A stretch of 64,000 nt of DNA from Pararhizobium sp. A13 (GCF_040126305.1 NZ_CP149511.1:1178001-1242000); one strand, 5' to 3'. Shown: positions 1 through 9,515, numbered from the stretch's first letter. A program made the numbers and translations. The notes: generated by a model not told the origin, from the letters alone.

Positions 1-1
1 G

Positions 2-649
2 GCGCCGAAGAAGAAAACCTATGAACTGGGCGTCATTCTTCATTTGTCGGAACTAGCGGACCGTGAACATGATGCGCACCCAAGAGCCGATTCGAGGCGT
101 CACGATATTGCCACCGAGGATCGCCACGCGATCAAGTTGATCAATACCGTGACTCCAGTTTCGATCGCTGGTCTAAGAGAGCGTCTAGACGAAATTCTAG
201 CTTGTAAACGCATTGTCTCCACAAGCCTGCATGGAATGGTATTCGCGGAATCCTACGGTATCCCCTGCCTCTATTTCTCGCCGAGAGCGCAAACATCAGG
301 GCTCGGGCGCATCGATCTGATGAGCGAAGAAGGGCTGGATCTGCGATTTGTCGATCTCTATCGCGGTTTAGGCCAGAATCATCTCCATGTCTGGTACCAG
401 CCGCGCACCGAAGAAACGAATTGGGATGCTCTGATCCGGACCATCGACGAGGTCTGGGAGCCTAAATATCTCTCCGAAGATCCGCTCATCGAATCGTTTC
501 CGCTTCCTTTGTCCATGCTGGAAAAAGGTGCGACCGGCAGCGCATTCGATCATCCGTTAATTCGTTCCGTTCCGACGAAAAGAGAAGCGGAGCTGGTCGT
601 GCGTGCCAGGAACGGCCTGCTTTCACGCATTTTTCGGCGGGCACGATAG
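2..649 (+). CDS. Polysaccharide pyruvyl transferase-family protein, 5' end outside window
   Basis: The reading frame is already open at base 2 and has no start in the window, so about 215 C-terminal residues are visible. It begins APKKKTYELGVILHLSEL, which aligns with internal segments of the paralogues at 653-1711 and 9516-10640 (KEFELGVIVHISELDEA and KKWKLGVIVHLSELTDR), so the start is upstream. The block IVSTSLHGMVFAESYGIPC is the family signature. Members transfer pyruvyl ketals or related groups to capsular or exopolysaccharide sugars in the cytoplasm. It lies 3 bp upstream of the next paralogue, so the two are co-transcribed. The exact acceptor sugar cannot be read from sequence. Confidence 0.85.
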   Translation, partial: APKKKTYELGVILHLSELADREHDAHPRADSRRHDIATEDRHAIKLINTVTPVSIAGLRERLDEILACKRIVSTSLHGMVFAESYGIPCLYFSPRAQTSGLGRIDLMSEEGLDLRFVDLYRGLGQNHLHVWYQPRTEETNWDALIRTIDEVWEPKYLSEDPLIESFPLPLSMLEKGATGSAFDHPLIRSVPTKREAELVVRARNGLLSRIFRRAR

Positions 650-652
650 AGG

Positions 653-1711
653 ATGGTGGTTTCGGTGGGTCTGGGTGCTGCAAGACGGCTGTTTCGCCGC
701 AAGATCACGTGGCCCGCGGCGGGCGTTCTTTCGAAGGACAACGAAACAAAGAGCGAGCGGATCCGTCTCTCCTGGGTCTGGACCACCGGTCAGCATCCCG
801 ATGCAAACCTCGGCGATGCGCTCAGTGCGGTGATGGTATCGGCCATTTCGGGATTGAAGATAGAGCCTGCCGCTTTCAATCACGACAACGAGAGAATGAC
901 GGCGGTCGGAACCATCGGCCATGCCCAGTATGGGGCCAAGGTCCACGTCTGGGGCACCGGCTTCGATTTGAAGCGAGGACCGACGGGCGCCATCGGCGAG
1001 TATAGGGTCCCCGACAACACGCAACTCGTAGTCCATGCGGTCCGGGGGAAGCAGACGGCGGCCGGATTGCGGAAGCTCGGCGTGGAAGTTCCCGACATTT
1101 TTGGCGATCCGGTCTGGTTTCTGCCACGTGTGTTTCCGTTTGCCGGTCTCAAGAAGGAATTCGAACTGGGCGTGATCGTCCACATTTCCGAACTGGACGA
1201 GGCTACGGCGCGTGCATCCGTGCGCAAGAGCCTCCAACGCTACAGGATTCCACCGGAACTTTCCCAAAACATCAAGATAATCAACACATACACCGGCGCT
1301 GATATCGCTGGAATGCGCGACAAGATTCAGGAAATCGTCTCCTGCCGGCGTATTCTTTCCACCAGTCTTCACGGTTTGGTCATTGCTGAGACGTACAACA
1401 TCCCCTGCGCGTGGTTTTCAACCAATCATGGCGCGTCCGGGTTTTTGCCCATCGACGGATCGCGGTCGATCGATCATCGCATGATCGATTTCTACGGTGG
1501 CGCCGATCGGGATTCGGTCTTGAGTTATCTTCACCCGCTTCATCAGGAAACGGATTGGGAAAAGGCAATGGCGTTCATCGACAATCATTGGCAGCCGCTG
1601 AGCTACACGGGAGAAGCGCTGTTCAATGCGTTCCCTCTGCCTCGCGCGGTTCAGTTCAAGAACAAGGTATGGCGGTGCTCACCAGAGGTGTTGCAAGGAA
1701 ACCGCTATTGA
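653..1711 (+). CDS. Polysaccharide pyruvyl transferase-family protein
   Basis: This 352-residue protein is a full-length paralogue of the truncated upstream protein. Visible signatures are NLGDALSAVMVSAISG near residue 55, VGTIGHAQYG near 84, WGTGFD near 100, FGDPVWFLP near 155 and ILSTSLHGLVIAETYNIPC near 235-253. This is the split Rossmann-like arrangement of the family. The ATG at 653 is supported by alignment of its first 15 residues with the third copy (both have a hydrophobic-Phe pair at residues 13-14). No signal peptide is seen, so a cytoplasmic role in decorating a surface polysaccharide is inferred. The following 166 bp before the export gene hold no gene and could carry a promoter. 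Confidence 0.85.
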   Translation: MVVSVGLGAARRLFRRKITWPAAGVLSKDNETKSERIRLSWVWTTGQHPDANLGDALSAVMVSAISGLKIEPAAFNHDNERMTAVGTIGHAQYGAKVHVWGTGFDLKRGPTGAIGEYRVPDNTQLVVHAVRGKQTAAGLRKLGVEVPDIFGDPVWFLPRVFPFAGLKKEFELGVIVHISELDEATARASVRKSLQRYRIPPELSQNIKIINTYTGADIAGMRDKIQEIVSCRRILSTSLHGLVIAETYNIPCAWFSTNHGASGFLPIDGSRSIDHRMIDFYGGADRDSVLSYLHPLHQETDWEKAMAFIDNHWQPLSYTGEALFNAFPLPRAVQFKNKVWRCSPEVLQGNRY

Positions 1712-1877
1712 TCACAATGACATACGGTGTCGCGTCGCTTTTGACTCAAAACTGTTGTTTTCTTGAGCTGCGGCCTTGATGTCATTGTTTACGCGCTGGT
1801 GTTGATATATCCAATGCGGCACCGGAATTTGATGATGAAAATGGGCTTGCCAGCAAGTCAGGCGATACAGGGTTCAT

Positions 1878-3035
1878 ATGCAGTTTTTGGATAAATTCGC
1901 CAAACTTTCATTGGCTGCGGTTTGTGTTGCCATGTCGTCGTGCACGATGCCGAGCTCAGGCCCCAGCGCAAACAAGATCCAGGCTGAAGCCAAAGACCAA
2001 TACGCGCCCTACACGCTCATCAACGTGACCCCCAGTGTCGTCTCTACTCTGGCCCAGGGCTTTGACCGGCAGCTCGCGGCATCGTTTGGAAATACCAAGA
2101 AACGCAGCTCCGCACTGATCGGCGTCGGCGACACGGTCATTATTTCCATCTGGGAAGCATCGCCAGACGGCTTGTTTTCAAGTTCTGGCCGCGGCGGCGG
2201 AACCCAGATACCCGAGCAGCCGGTTTCGGAAGCTGGCACGATCTCCGTTCCTTATGCCGGCGTCATAAAGGCTGCAAACCGGACGCCGGAACAGGTTAAG
2301 GAATCGATCGAGCAGGCGCTCGTGCGGATGGCGGTTCAGCCTCAAGTTCTTGTCAGTGTCGTCAAGAACGTGTCCAACACGGTCACGGTGACGGGCGAAG
2401 TGGCAAGTAGCGGGCGAATTCCGCTTTCCCCGCGTGGTGAAAAACTGCTCGACGTTATTGCGATGGCCGGTGGGCCCCGTATCGAATCCCATCAGCTTTC
2501 TGCCCAGATCACGCGTGGCCGCCGCACCGAGACCATTCCGATGGAGCGCTTGATTTCCGATCCGAATGAAAACATTTACGTTCAGCCGGATGATGTCATC
2601 GCGCTCATCCGTCAGCCGAGGAGCTTCACCGTTTTTGGCGCGTCGATCGCCAATGCATCGATCCAGTTCGACGAATCCCAGCTTTATCTGAACCAGGCGC
2701 TGGCGAAAGTCGGCGGCCTGAACGACGAGCGTGCAAATGCGAAGGGCATCTTCATTTATCGGACGGAATCGACGGACTTGCTGCGTCAGCTCATGCCCGA
2801 GAAGAATTTCTCCACCTATGGGCCAACCGCAAATGTCATTTACCAGGTCGATCTGACCGATCCGAGTGGCTTCTTCCTGTTGAAGAGTTTCAATCTGCGC
2901 AATCGTGACCTCATCTACATAGCAAACTCGTCCCTTGCCGAGGTTCGCAAGTTTGCAACACTTGTCAGCTCGACTGCGGCGCCGATTGCTCAGGCTGCGT
3001 CTGTTTCGAATACGCTGACTGATTTGAACAATTAG
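1878..3035 (+). CDS. Capsule/polysaccharide export outer-membrane lipoprotein (Wza/KpsD type)
   Basis: The protein has 385 residues. The N-terminus has a lipoprotein signal peptide with a lipobox-like end (AMSSC, Cys22). A poly-export domain follows (IGVGDTVIISIWEASPDG near residue 75; ISVPYAGVIKAANRTPEQV near 120), then SLBB-type ligand-binding repeats (VTVTGEVASSGRIPLSP near 170; FTVFGASIANASIQFDES near 250). Proteins of this family form the outer-membrane channel for capsular or group 1-type polysaccharides. With the KpsE-like and KpsM-like genes just downstream it forms an export module resembling the rhizobial rkp K-antigen system. The start ATG is preceded by a weak ACAGGG Shine-Dalgarno. 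Confidence 0.93.
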   Translation: MQFLDKFAKLSLAAVCVAMSSCTMPSSGPSANKIQAEAKDQYAPYTLINVTPSVVSTLAQGFDRQLAASFGNTKKRSSALIGVGDTVIISIWEASPDGLFSSSGRGGGTQIPEQPVSEAGTISVPYAGVIKAANRTPEQVKESIEQALVRMAVQPQVLVSVVKNVSNTVTVTGEVASSGRIPLSPRGEKLLDVIAMAGGPRIESHQLSAQITRGRRTETIPMERLISDPNENIYVQPDDVIALIRQPRSFTVFGASIANASIQFDESQLYLNQALAKVGGLNDERANAKGIFIYRTESTDLLRQLMPEKNFSTYGPTANVIYQVDLTDPSGFFLLKSFNLRNRDLIYIANSSLAEVRKFATLVSSTAAPIAQAASVSNTLTDLNN

Positions 3036-3197
3036 CGCTTGAGAGACGGATCTGTCTCAAAGCTGCCAACTTGCTAAGCTTAATGCGCCATCGGTAAACG
3101 TCGCTGGCGCCTTTGATCCGCCGCGCTTTTCCCAATGGTGGAACTGTGTTATGAGGCTCCCTTGCGGCGGGGATTGCGCCTAGTTTAGGAGACGACG

Positions 3198-4502
3198 TTG
3201 AAGGACACGAACCGGTCGGCGACGCGCGAAAAATCACAGGCTCGCTCGGATGAGACAGGCGCATTGGTGTTGCGGCTCGACGAAGTCAGGCCTGTCCGTC
3301 AGCAGCCGGCGACTGCACCCGCGATTGTTCCCAAGCCGTTTCCTCGCAAAACGACAGTTATATATCGGTCCGCGCGGGTTACGGATATGGTTGCCAAAGC
3401 GAGAGGCGGCCTTTCTGGTGCATCGATATCTTTTTTCCTGATGGTCGTCGTGCCAACGATCATCGGTGCCCTTTACTTCGCCTTCGTCGCGTCTCCGCAG
3501 TATATGTCCGAATTCCGCTTCTCCGTTCGGCCAACGGATGGCGCCTATCTATCTTCCTCCTCCTCCTCCGTCGCGGCAGATACGGCCGTTGCCATGTCCA
3601 ACAGCTATATTGTCGCCGATTACGCGCTTAGCCGGGATGCGGTCGAGGCGCTGGAGAAGAGTGTCGGTTTGCGCCGGATCTATTCGATGGATGGCATCGA
3701 TGGGTGGTCGCGTCTTCCTGAAGACGTCTCGCTCGAGCGTCTGGTGGATTACTGGCGCAAGCGGATTTCGACGAGCTACGATATCATGACGGGTATCAAC
3801 ACGATCGAGGTCACGGCGTTTTCACCGCAGGATGCACTCAAAGTAACTACCGCCCTGCAGGCTCTATGCGAAAAGCTCGTCAACGACATTTCCGAAAAGG
3901 CGCGCCAGAGTCAGATGGCTTTCGCCAAAAATGAGCTGGACCGCGCCGAGGCGCGTCTCAAGGAGGTTCGTCAGCACGAAATGGAACTGCGCTCCGGCCA
4001 GAAGAGTATTGACGTGCGCAAGGACGCCGAAGGCAAGATGCTTCTGAACAACAAGCTGCGGGGCGATTTATCGGCACTGGAAGCGCAATATTCCGCGCTT
4101 TCGAGCGATATGGATCCGACGTCTCCGCGGCTTACCGTCCTCAAGAATCAGATTGCCGCTGCAAAAGAACAGATTGAAATTTTGCAATCGCAGGTCACCG
4201 ACGCCGATGCATCGAAGCCCGGCACATTGGACGACGCGCAACGTGTCACGAAATACGATCAGTTGCAGACGGATGTCGAGATCACGACAAAACTCTATGA
4301 GTCCTCTCTGACGAACTATGAAAATGCCCGTATGCGGGCCAGCAACAACCAGACCTACCTCGCCACCTATGTTCAGCCAGGATTGCCCCAGATTGCGTCC
4401 TACCCCCGCACCTTCATCGACACGCTCCTGGTATTCCTGTCCGCGTTCGGCGCGTGGGTGGTGTTGACGCTGATCTATTACAGCATCCGTGACCATGCTT
4501 GA
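3198..4502 (+). CDS. Capsule export inner-membrane protein, KpsE/RkpR type
   Basis: The protein has 434 residues and starts at TTG behind TAGGAGACGACG, a clear Shine-Dalgarno. A hydrophobic segment lies near residues 75-97 and a second close to the C-terminus (about 405-428). The long periplasmic region between them has predicted coiled coil (AKNELDRAEARLKEVRQHE; KNQIAAAKEQIEILQSQV). This is the polysaccharide co-polymerase/KpsE architecture, which in family members bridges the inner-membrane ABC transporter and the outer-membrane channel. A run of serines (YLSSSSSSVAAD) follows the first periplasmic strand. It sits between the Wza-like and KpsM-like genes, as in capsule operons. Confidence 0.9.
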   Translation: MKDTNRSATREKSQARSDETGALVLRLDEVRPVRQQPATAPAIVPKPFPRKTTVIYRSARVTDMVAKARGGLSGASISFFLMVVVPTIIGALYFAFVASPQYMSEFRFSVRPTDGAYLSSSSSSVAADTAVAMSNSYIVADYALSRDAVEALEKSVGLRRIYSMDGIDGWSRLPEDVSLERLVDYWRKRISTSYDIMTGINTIEVTAFSPQDALKVTTALQALCEKLVNDISEKARQSQMAFAKNELDRAEARLKEVRQHEMELRSGQKSIDVRKDAEGKMLLNNKLRGDLSALEAQYSALSSDMDPTSPRLTVLKNQIAAAKEQIEILQSQVTDADASKPGTLDDAQRVTKYDQLQTDVEITTKLYESSLTNYENARMRASNNQTYLATYVQPGLPQIASYPRTFIDTLLVFLSAFGAWVVLTLIYYSIRDHA

Positions 4503-4532
4503 TAAGTTTAGTCAGCTGGAGCCTATCTTTCG

Positions 4533-5318
4533 ATGAATGTATTGGCGCTCGGCTTGTCCCGGCAAATGAGAATCGTAAGCGCGCTTACGATACGCGAAAT
4601 CAGACTGCGCAACAGCAAGCACGCATTCATGCAGTTGTTTGATCTGCTAGAGGCGCTTTTTTTTATCGTCGGACACTGGATCATTTTCACATATCTTCAT
4701 CGAAGCCTACTTATCGGCGATAGCCTGCTGTTGTTTATAGCCACAGGCATTTTTCCCATTCTCTTCTTTCGGACTATTAGTATTAAAGCAGCATCTGCGC
4801 TTGAGGCATCCAAAGCAGTTACAAGTATCCCGTTCATTGAGGCGCTCGACTATTCAATCGCGCGCAGTTTCGTGGAATTTTTATCGTTTACGCTCGCCTT
4901 TCTTACTTTCTTCGCAATGATTGCCGTTTTAGGCCTTTCACGTTATGCGATACCCTATAATCCGGTTGCGATAGTGCAGTTTCTAGTAATGCTTACGTTG
5001 TTGGCCTTTGGTGTTGGTCTCATCAATTCATTCCTGACCTACCTGATTCCACTCTGGAAATTTTGCTGGTCGATTTTTGCACGTACTCAGATATTTTTCA
5101 GCGGGGTGTTTTTCATTCCTGAATACATGCCGCCGGCGGTCAAGGACATTCTGGCTTACAACCCGATCATGCATTTCGTCGCGCTGTTCCGAACAGCGTT
5201 CTTTCCCACTTATCCTACCCATTTGATGTCGATGAATTACATGCTTGGCTGGACGTTCGCAGTGCTAATGCTGGGTCTGGCGTTCGAACGAGCTCTGAGA
5301 AATCACAGGGCCCACTAA
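4533..5318 (+). CDS. ABC-2 type polysaccharide export permease, KpsM/RkpT type
   Basis: The 261-residue protein is predicted to have six membrane helices and carries the family's N-terminal amphipathic ALTIREIRLRNSKHAF and C-terminal YNPIMHFVALFRTAFFP motifs. Family members are the membrane half of the ABC exporter that moves lipid-linked capsule across the inner membrane. Its ATPase partner (KpsT type) normally lies next to it but is absent here: the next gene is convergent. The coding sequence uses visibly more T- and A-ending codons (TTT, TTA, ATA) than its neighbours, which may signal separate ancestry. Confidence 0.9.
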   Translation: MNVLALGLSRQMRIVSALTIREIRLRNSKHAFMQLFDLLEALFFIVGHWIIFTYLHRSLLIGDSLLLFIATGIFPILFFRTISIKAASALEASKAVTSIPFIEALDYSIARSFVEFLSFTLAFLTFFAMIAVLGLSRYAIPYNPVAIVQFLVMLTLLAFGVGLINSFLTYLIPLWKFCWSIFARTQIFFSGVFFIPEYMPPAVKDILAYNPIMHFVALFRTAFFPTYPTHLMSMNYMLGWTFAVLMLGLAFERALRNHRAH

Positions 5319-5449
5319 AGCCGTTCCGGCGAATCTCCGCGGATTAATTGAGCTTTCGTCCATTAATGGCGAATTCCGAGTAACGTGCCACGACGAGTTC
5401 GGCCCACGCGGTGATGGCGCTGCGGGCATTGGCCTTCGCCTCGACCGGT

Positions 5450-6844
5450 TCAATGGCGAACAGCCGCTTTGACCACAAACCTTTTCAGCGCCGAAATGTT
5501 GCCGAGGACATAGCCTCTCGTGCCAGCCGCGACGAACTTATCCTGGATCGAATAATTCACACCCTGCTGAAGTTCCGATCTTACGCACGCAAGGCCACCT
5601 GTGCCAGGATCAAGAAAATTGCGCTTGAAGACATTATCCCGGCACGCATAGCCCGTCGCGTCGTCTCCTATGTCGATGCAAGCCCGAGCATCCCGCCCAG
5701 CTCGAATGCCGAAGCAGTAGTTATGCTCAATGACGTTGCCATGCACGTCGCCTCCATTAGAGGTGCCCCTCAAGGTGAGGTGATAGCGTTTAACATCTTC
5801 CCCGCGATTGTGATGAACATGATTTCGAGAGGCGCCGTGAATGATCTTCACCACAGCGTCAACATCGATGCCGTGGTTGTTTGATATCTCGTTGTCGCAA
5901 CCAAAGCAGTCTACCAGCTCACCGATGTTTTCTCCGTAGGTGTCATGTATATGATGCCCGACACTCACCATATTCAGGATGCTGACGCCATCTGTCTGCC
6001 AACCGAGCGCGGCGAGAAGCGTCGCGCCTTTTTTGAGATTCAGGATGTGGTTCCAGCCAATCTCGATGCCAGAGGAGCGTTGGTTGTTGACATCGCCGTC
6101 ATCGATGGAAATCCCGGTAGACTGAGACGTCTGCTTGTCGCCGCCATATGCGGCGTCAGAATACCAGTCGCGAATGGTGTTCCGTAGGATTTTGGAGTTT
6201 CCCGTGATTTTATCGCCGTAGATGCCGGTGCCGACAGCGAAATCGTAGATCTCCAGGTCCGTCACCTGAAAGTTGATCACGTTGCGAGCGCCGACGATGA
6301 CGGTGCGGCGATCCTCTGGTCCACCTCCGTCAACCTGAAAGCCGCTGATACGAATGCCATCCAGCGGTGCGAACGACCCGCTCTGCTCGCCCTGGCATAG
6401 GATAATACAGCCCGTCGCGCCAAGTTCGCTGGCACGCGTGTTGTTGGTGAAATACGCCATATCCGGGAGGAAGACGTTCGACTTGTCTCCATCGAGGACA
6501 AATCCGCCATCTTCGATAAGCAGTTGACGATTGAACCTATAGCGGCGCCAGCCATCCAGCCACAGACGGGTATTGCCTTGGTTGGCAGCCTTCTGGAAAG
6601 CGGCCCAATCGATTTCATCGGTCAACGCTTGTGCGTGCGGATAAACGACTTGAGCCGCGGGTAGCGTCGGGAAGAACTCCGAAAGCGGGTGACTCGCGCC
6701 GTCACCGATTGCGCCGTACGCCTGTGGACTTTCAAATTGACGCGCTGAGGCTGATGCAGCAAAGGCCACACGGATACCTCCGACCCGGCTACCTTCAAGT
6801 ACGGCGGCAACCAACCCCGCCCTGAGAAAAGTCCGACGTTTCAT
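5450..6844 (-). CDS. Tat-exported right-handed beta-helix (pectate lyase-like) protein
   Basis: The 464-residue protein begins MKRRTFLRAGLVAAVLEG, a twin-arginine signal peptide. The body is rich in short Asn/Gly turn repeats (RNVINFQVTDLEIYDFAVG, NSKILRNTIRDWYSDAAYGG, NEISNNHGIDVDAVVKI, GNVIEHNYCFGI) typical of parallel beta-helix proteins acting on or binding polysaccharide. It is convergent to the capsule permease and diverges from the glycosyltransferase, which suggests a polysaccharide lyase, hydrolase or epimerase for the same polymer; the activity is not determinable from sequence. AGGAG lies 6 bases before the ATG, and a hexanucleotide tandem repeat sits immediately upstream of it. 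Confidence 0.75.
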   Translation of the reverse strand: MKRRTFLRAGLVAAVLEGSRVGGIRVAFAASASARQFESPQAYGAIGDGASHPLSEFFPTLPAAQVVYPHAQALTDEIDWAAFQKAANQGNTRLWLDGWRRYRFNRQLLIEDGGFVLDGDKSNVFLPDMAYFTNNTRASELGATGCIILCQGEQSGSFAPLDGIRISGFQVDGGGPEDRRTVIVGARNVINFQVTDLEIYDFAVGTGIYGDKITGNSKILRNTIRDWYSDAAYGGDKQTSQSTGISIDDGDVNNQRSSGIEIGWNHILNLKKGATLLAALGWQTDGVSILNMVSVGHHIHDTYGENIGELVDCFGCDNEISNNHGIDVDAVVKIIHGASRNHVHHNRGEDVKRYHLTLRGTSNGGDVHGNVIEHNYCFGIRAGRDARACIDIGDDATGYACRDNVFKRNFLDPGTGGLACVRSELQQGVNYSIQDKFVAAGTRGYVLGNISALKRFVVKAAVRH

Positions 6845-6854
6845 AGGAACTCCT

Positions 6855-6886
6855 GTCGCTATCGCTATCGCTATCGCTATCGCTAT
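6855..6886. repeat. Hexanucleotide tandem repeat in the leader of the beta-helix gene
   Basis: About five copies of ATCGCT (plus-strand reading; AGCGAT in the transcript sense) run uninterrupted from 6856 to 6886, the first copy being GTCGCT. The tract begins only a few bases upstream of the AGGAG Shine-Dalgarno and about 12 bases from the ATG of the minus-strand gene. Copy number changes would alter leader length or promoter spacing without changing the protein. Confidence 0.85.
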
Positions 6887-7401
6887 TCGAAACCACAGGA
6901 ATTTGATGGCACTTGCAAGGCGCTATCCACGATTTCTCGTTCCCAGCTTGTTCCTTTCTCTCCTGCTCCTGCCTGTAGGATTGCCAGACTGGCCTAGCTT
7001 CCATGGTCTGTTTTCCTATCATCCGGCATAGAATGTCTACTCTACGCTGACAAACCATATAGATGGACTACGCGGACGTGTCATCCACCTCCGTCCCTCG
7101 AGCAACGCACGCACCGGATTGCACTGTTGGCTGACAAGATGGGGATGTGCCTGTTTGGCGCATACCTGCGCACGACATGCGCTGTCCAGCCAGCCGTCAT
7201 GCTCTCTGACGCGGTTCTGCAGCATTCCCGGCGACAGCATTAAGGTTGCTTCCAAAATGGCAATCGCATAGATAGCGGGTCGTATCGTCTTCTGCCGGCA
7301 CTGACGGTTCCGTCATCTGAGAACTAAAAACGAACAACCTCGCTCGGCCGGTCTCCGCACATTCAGGCCGACAAAGCAAACAGCAAGTGGATCTACGTTT
7401 C
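6887..7401. other. Intergenic region between divergent beta-helix and glycosyltransferase genes
   Basis: No convincing gene was found in these 515 bases; the reading frames present are short and unlike any recognised family. The region must hold the divergent promoters of both flanking genes. I could not assign specific boxes with confidence. Confidence 0.5.
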
Positions 7402-8733
7402 ATGCCTAAAGCTCGTGTCATGGTCGATGGCTACAATCTCGCTTTGGAGAAGGGCACGGGGATTGCCACCTACGCCCGAAACCTGAGTGCACAGCTGTCG
7501 GCGCTGGGGCATCAGGTGGACTTGATGTATGGAATACGGTCATCAGCCGGCAAAAACGAACTCCTTGCGGAGGTGAGCTTCTTTGACCCGTCTGTCAAAC
7601 CGATGAAGACGAAAGAAATTGTCAAGCGCCTGATAACATCACCATTTGGGGTCACCGCCAATCGTGTCCCGATCACTGGCAAGGTCATCGCGCGGAACAC
7701 ACCCGGCGGCCTTCCTGCGCATGACCGAATTTTCAATTCACGTAATCTGTACACGGTCTCCCGCTGGCATTTTCGGACCTATGGTCAATTTCTGAACGTC
7801 GAATATCCCGGCAGCGCCGATATCGCCCACTGGACCTATCCACTGGCGGTCACACTCAAGAATGCAGCCAATCTTTATACCATCCATGATCTCGTTCCGC
7901 TGCGGCTGCCTTACGCAACGCTCGACAACAAGAGGGAGTTTTTGAAGAAGGTTCGGCGCATCAGCGAAAAAGCCGATCACATCGTTACGGTTTCGGAGGC
8001 GTCCAAGCGGGATATCGTCGAACTTCTGGGCGTTGATGAAAGCCGCGTAACGAATACCTATCAAGCCGTCAATCTACCGAGCCGTATTCTGAACCGGAAC
8101 GCGGACGAGGTCCGCGAAGAGGTGTCGTCGATCTTCGGTCTCGAACATAAGCAGTATTTTCTCTTCTTCGGCGCGATCGAGCCGAAGAAGAATGTTGGCC
8201 GAATTATCGAAGCCTATCTCGCCAGCCAGAGCCGGCTTCCGCTGGTGATCGTCGGTCAGCTGGTCTGGAAAAACGCCAATGAGCTCCGTCTTCTCGGCGT
8301 TCCGCAGGACTTGGGGAAATCGACGCGCCAGCAACCGTTCATGGATCCGACGATCAGCCATGTCTCGAAGACCTCTTCGGTCATTCGACTGGAATATTTG
8401 CCCCTCAATCTGCTGACGTCATTGATCCGATGTGCCAGGGCAGTTGTGTTTCCTTCCCTGTACGAAGGGTTCGGCTTGCCGATCCTCGAGGCGATGCAGC
8501 TGGGCACAGCGGTGATCACCGGCAGTGAAGGCGCAAATCCGGAAGTTGCCGGCGACAGCGCATTGATCGTTGATCCGTACAATGTTAACTCGATCACGCA
8601 AGCGATCAAAGACATAGAGCATGACGACGGATTGATGGAGCACTATCAGACGGTGGGTCAAGAGCGCGCTAAGCTGTTTTCTCCAGAGAAGTACGCCGAG
8701 CGGCTTCAGGATCTCTACGCCAAGTTCAAGTGA
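7402..8733 (+). CDS. Glycosyltransferase, GT4-type (GT-B fold)
   Basis: This protein has about 443 residues from the ATG at 7402; a GTG at 7387 would add five residues. It starts MPKARVMVDGYNLALEKGTGIATYARNL, a typical GT4 N-terminus that binds the acceptor. The C-terminal donor domain shows YFLFFGAIEPKKNVGRIIEAY near residue 255 and FPSLYEGFGLPILEAMQLGT near 350, the EX7E-type nucleotide-sugar site. It would act in the cytoplasm to build the capsule repeat unit. Donor and linkage are unknown. Its stop is close to the next gene, so the two are probably co-transcribed. Confidence 0.92.
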   Translation: MPKARVMVDGYNLALEKGTGIATYARNLSAQLSALGHQVDLMYGIRSSAGKNELLAEVSFFDPSVKPMKTKEIVKRLITSPFGVTANRVPITGKVIARNTPGGLPAHDRIFNSRNLYTVSRWHFRTYGQFLNVEYPGSADIAHWTYPLAVTLKNAANLYTIHDLVPLRLPYATLDNKREFLKKVRRISEKADHIVTVSEASKRDIVELLGVDESRVTNTYQAVNLPSRILNRNADEVREEVSSIFGLEHKQYFLFFGAIEPKKNVGRIIEAYLASQSRLPLVIVGQLVWKNANELRLLGVPQDLGKSTRQQPFMDPTISHVSKTSSVIRLEYLPLNLLTSLIRCARAVVFPSLYEGFGLPILEAMQLGTAVITGSEGANPEVAGDSALIVDPYNVNSITQAIKDIEHDDGLMEHYQTVGQERAKLFSPEKYAERLQDLYAKFK

Positions 8734-8786
8734 TACGTTTTGGGGATCGCACGGCGCACTCTCGTAATGAAGAAATCAAACCACCG

Positions 8787-9461
8787 ATGACCGACCAGAA
8801 ACCTTCACTGAATGATCTGCTCGCAAGAGCGAATGATGCAGCGCAGACGATGGCCGATCAAAAGGCAGCAGCACTTCTTCTCGAAGTTTGTTCCGCAGCG
8901 TCCGCCTTAATTGCAAAACAGGACGAAATCCGGAAAGAGGCATTTCGGGACGGTATTCGGGGAGCCGCCAAGGTGATCCGGAACCGGCAAGCCGCACCCG
9001 GTTCAGCGCTCTCCGAGCTGTTCACGGGCGAAGGGACCAATCCAGATGTCTTCGCGGACGAATTGTCTGGGATAGCCAGCACTAATGCCGTCACGGTCAA
9101 CGACCTGCGCAAACTTCGACAGAAAATAAACACCGCGCCTGAGGGTAATGACGACATCGATAACGATATCAGGCGCGTCTATTACTCGGTGATGAGCGAT
9201 CGTAATCCGACATCCGCCGATATTCTGCCGCCGGGCTCTCCGTCGCGCTCGCTCGACGTCGCCACATTCGTCATCGAAAAGATCCTGCGTGAGGGCTGGT
9301 GGACGTTGGGCAATAGCGGCGTTAATGCAAATGACAAACCAGTCGGGAAAGTCGGCCTTACGCCAACGCAAAGCTCCAAACCCCAGACGGCCGCGACGAC
9401 GCCTTTGACACTGCTTTCCGCGCTTGTGCTGACGTTGATTGAAAGCAGCAAATCGCGCTGA
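8787..9461 (+). CDS. Hypothetical protein in capsule cluster
   Basis: I do not recognise this protein. From the ATG at 8787 it has 224 residues starting MTDQKPSLNDLLARAND; an in-frame GTG at 8730 overlaps the glycosyltransferase stop and would add 19 residues. It is mostly helical and polar, with one hydrophobic patch near the C-terminus (LTLLSALVLTLIES). No signal peptide or catalytic motif is evident. Its tight spacing behind the glycosyltransferase suggests a role in the same polysaccharide pathway. Confidence 0.6.
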   Translation: MTDQKPSLNDLLARANDAAQTMADQKAAALLLEVCSAASALIAKQDEIRKEAFRDGIRGAAKVIRNRQAAPGSALSELFTGEGTNPDVFADELSGIASTNAVTVNDLRKLRQKINTAPEGNDDIDNDIRRVYYSVMSDRNPTSADILPPGSPSRSLDVATFVIEKILREGWWTLGNSGVNANDKPVGKVGLTPTQSSKPQTAATTPLTLLSALVLTLIESSKSR

Positions 9462-9515
9462 AGCCACCGTTGCAACATGCTGAAAAGCGTTTTCGAGAGC
9501 GGGCTTTCGAATTCT

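Noticed and set aside
5411..5884. 157-codon plus-strand frame after the KpsM gene
   Set aside because: It is antisense to the beta-helix protein and has no export-ATPase motifs, so it is not the missing KpsT.
6851..6890. Possible CRISPR-like array
   Set aside because: The repeats are six bases and contiguous without spacers; no cas gene is present anywhere in the window.
6795..7058. Minus-strand frame with a Ser-Asp repeat
   Set aside because: The repeat peptide is only the translation of the AGCGAT tandem repeat in one frame; the flanks show no coding character and the frame overlaps the start of the beta-helix gene.
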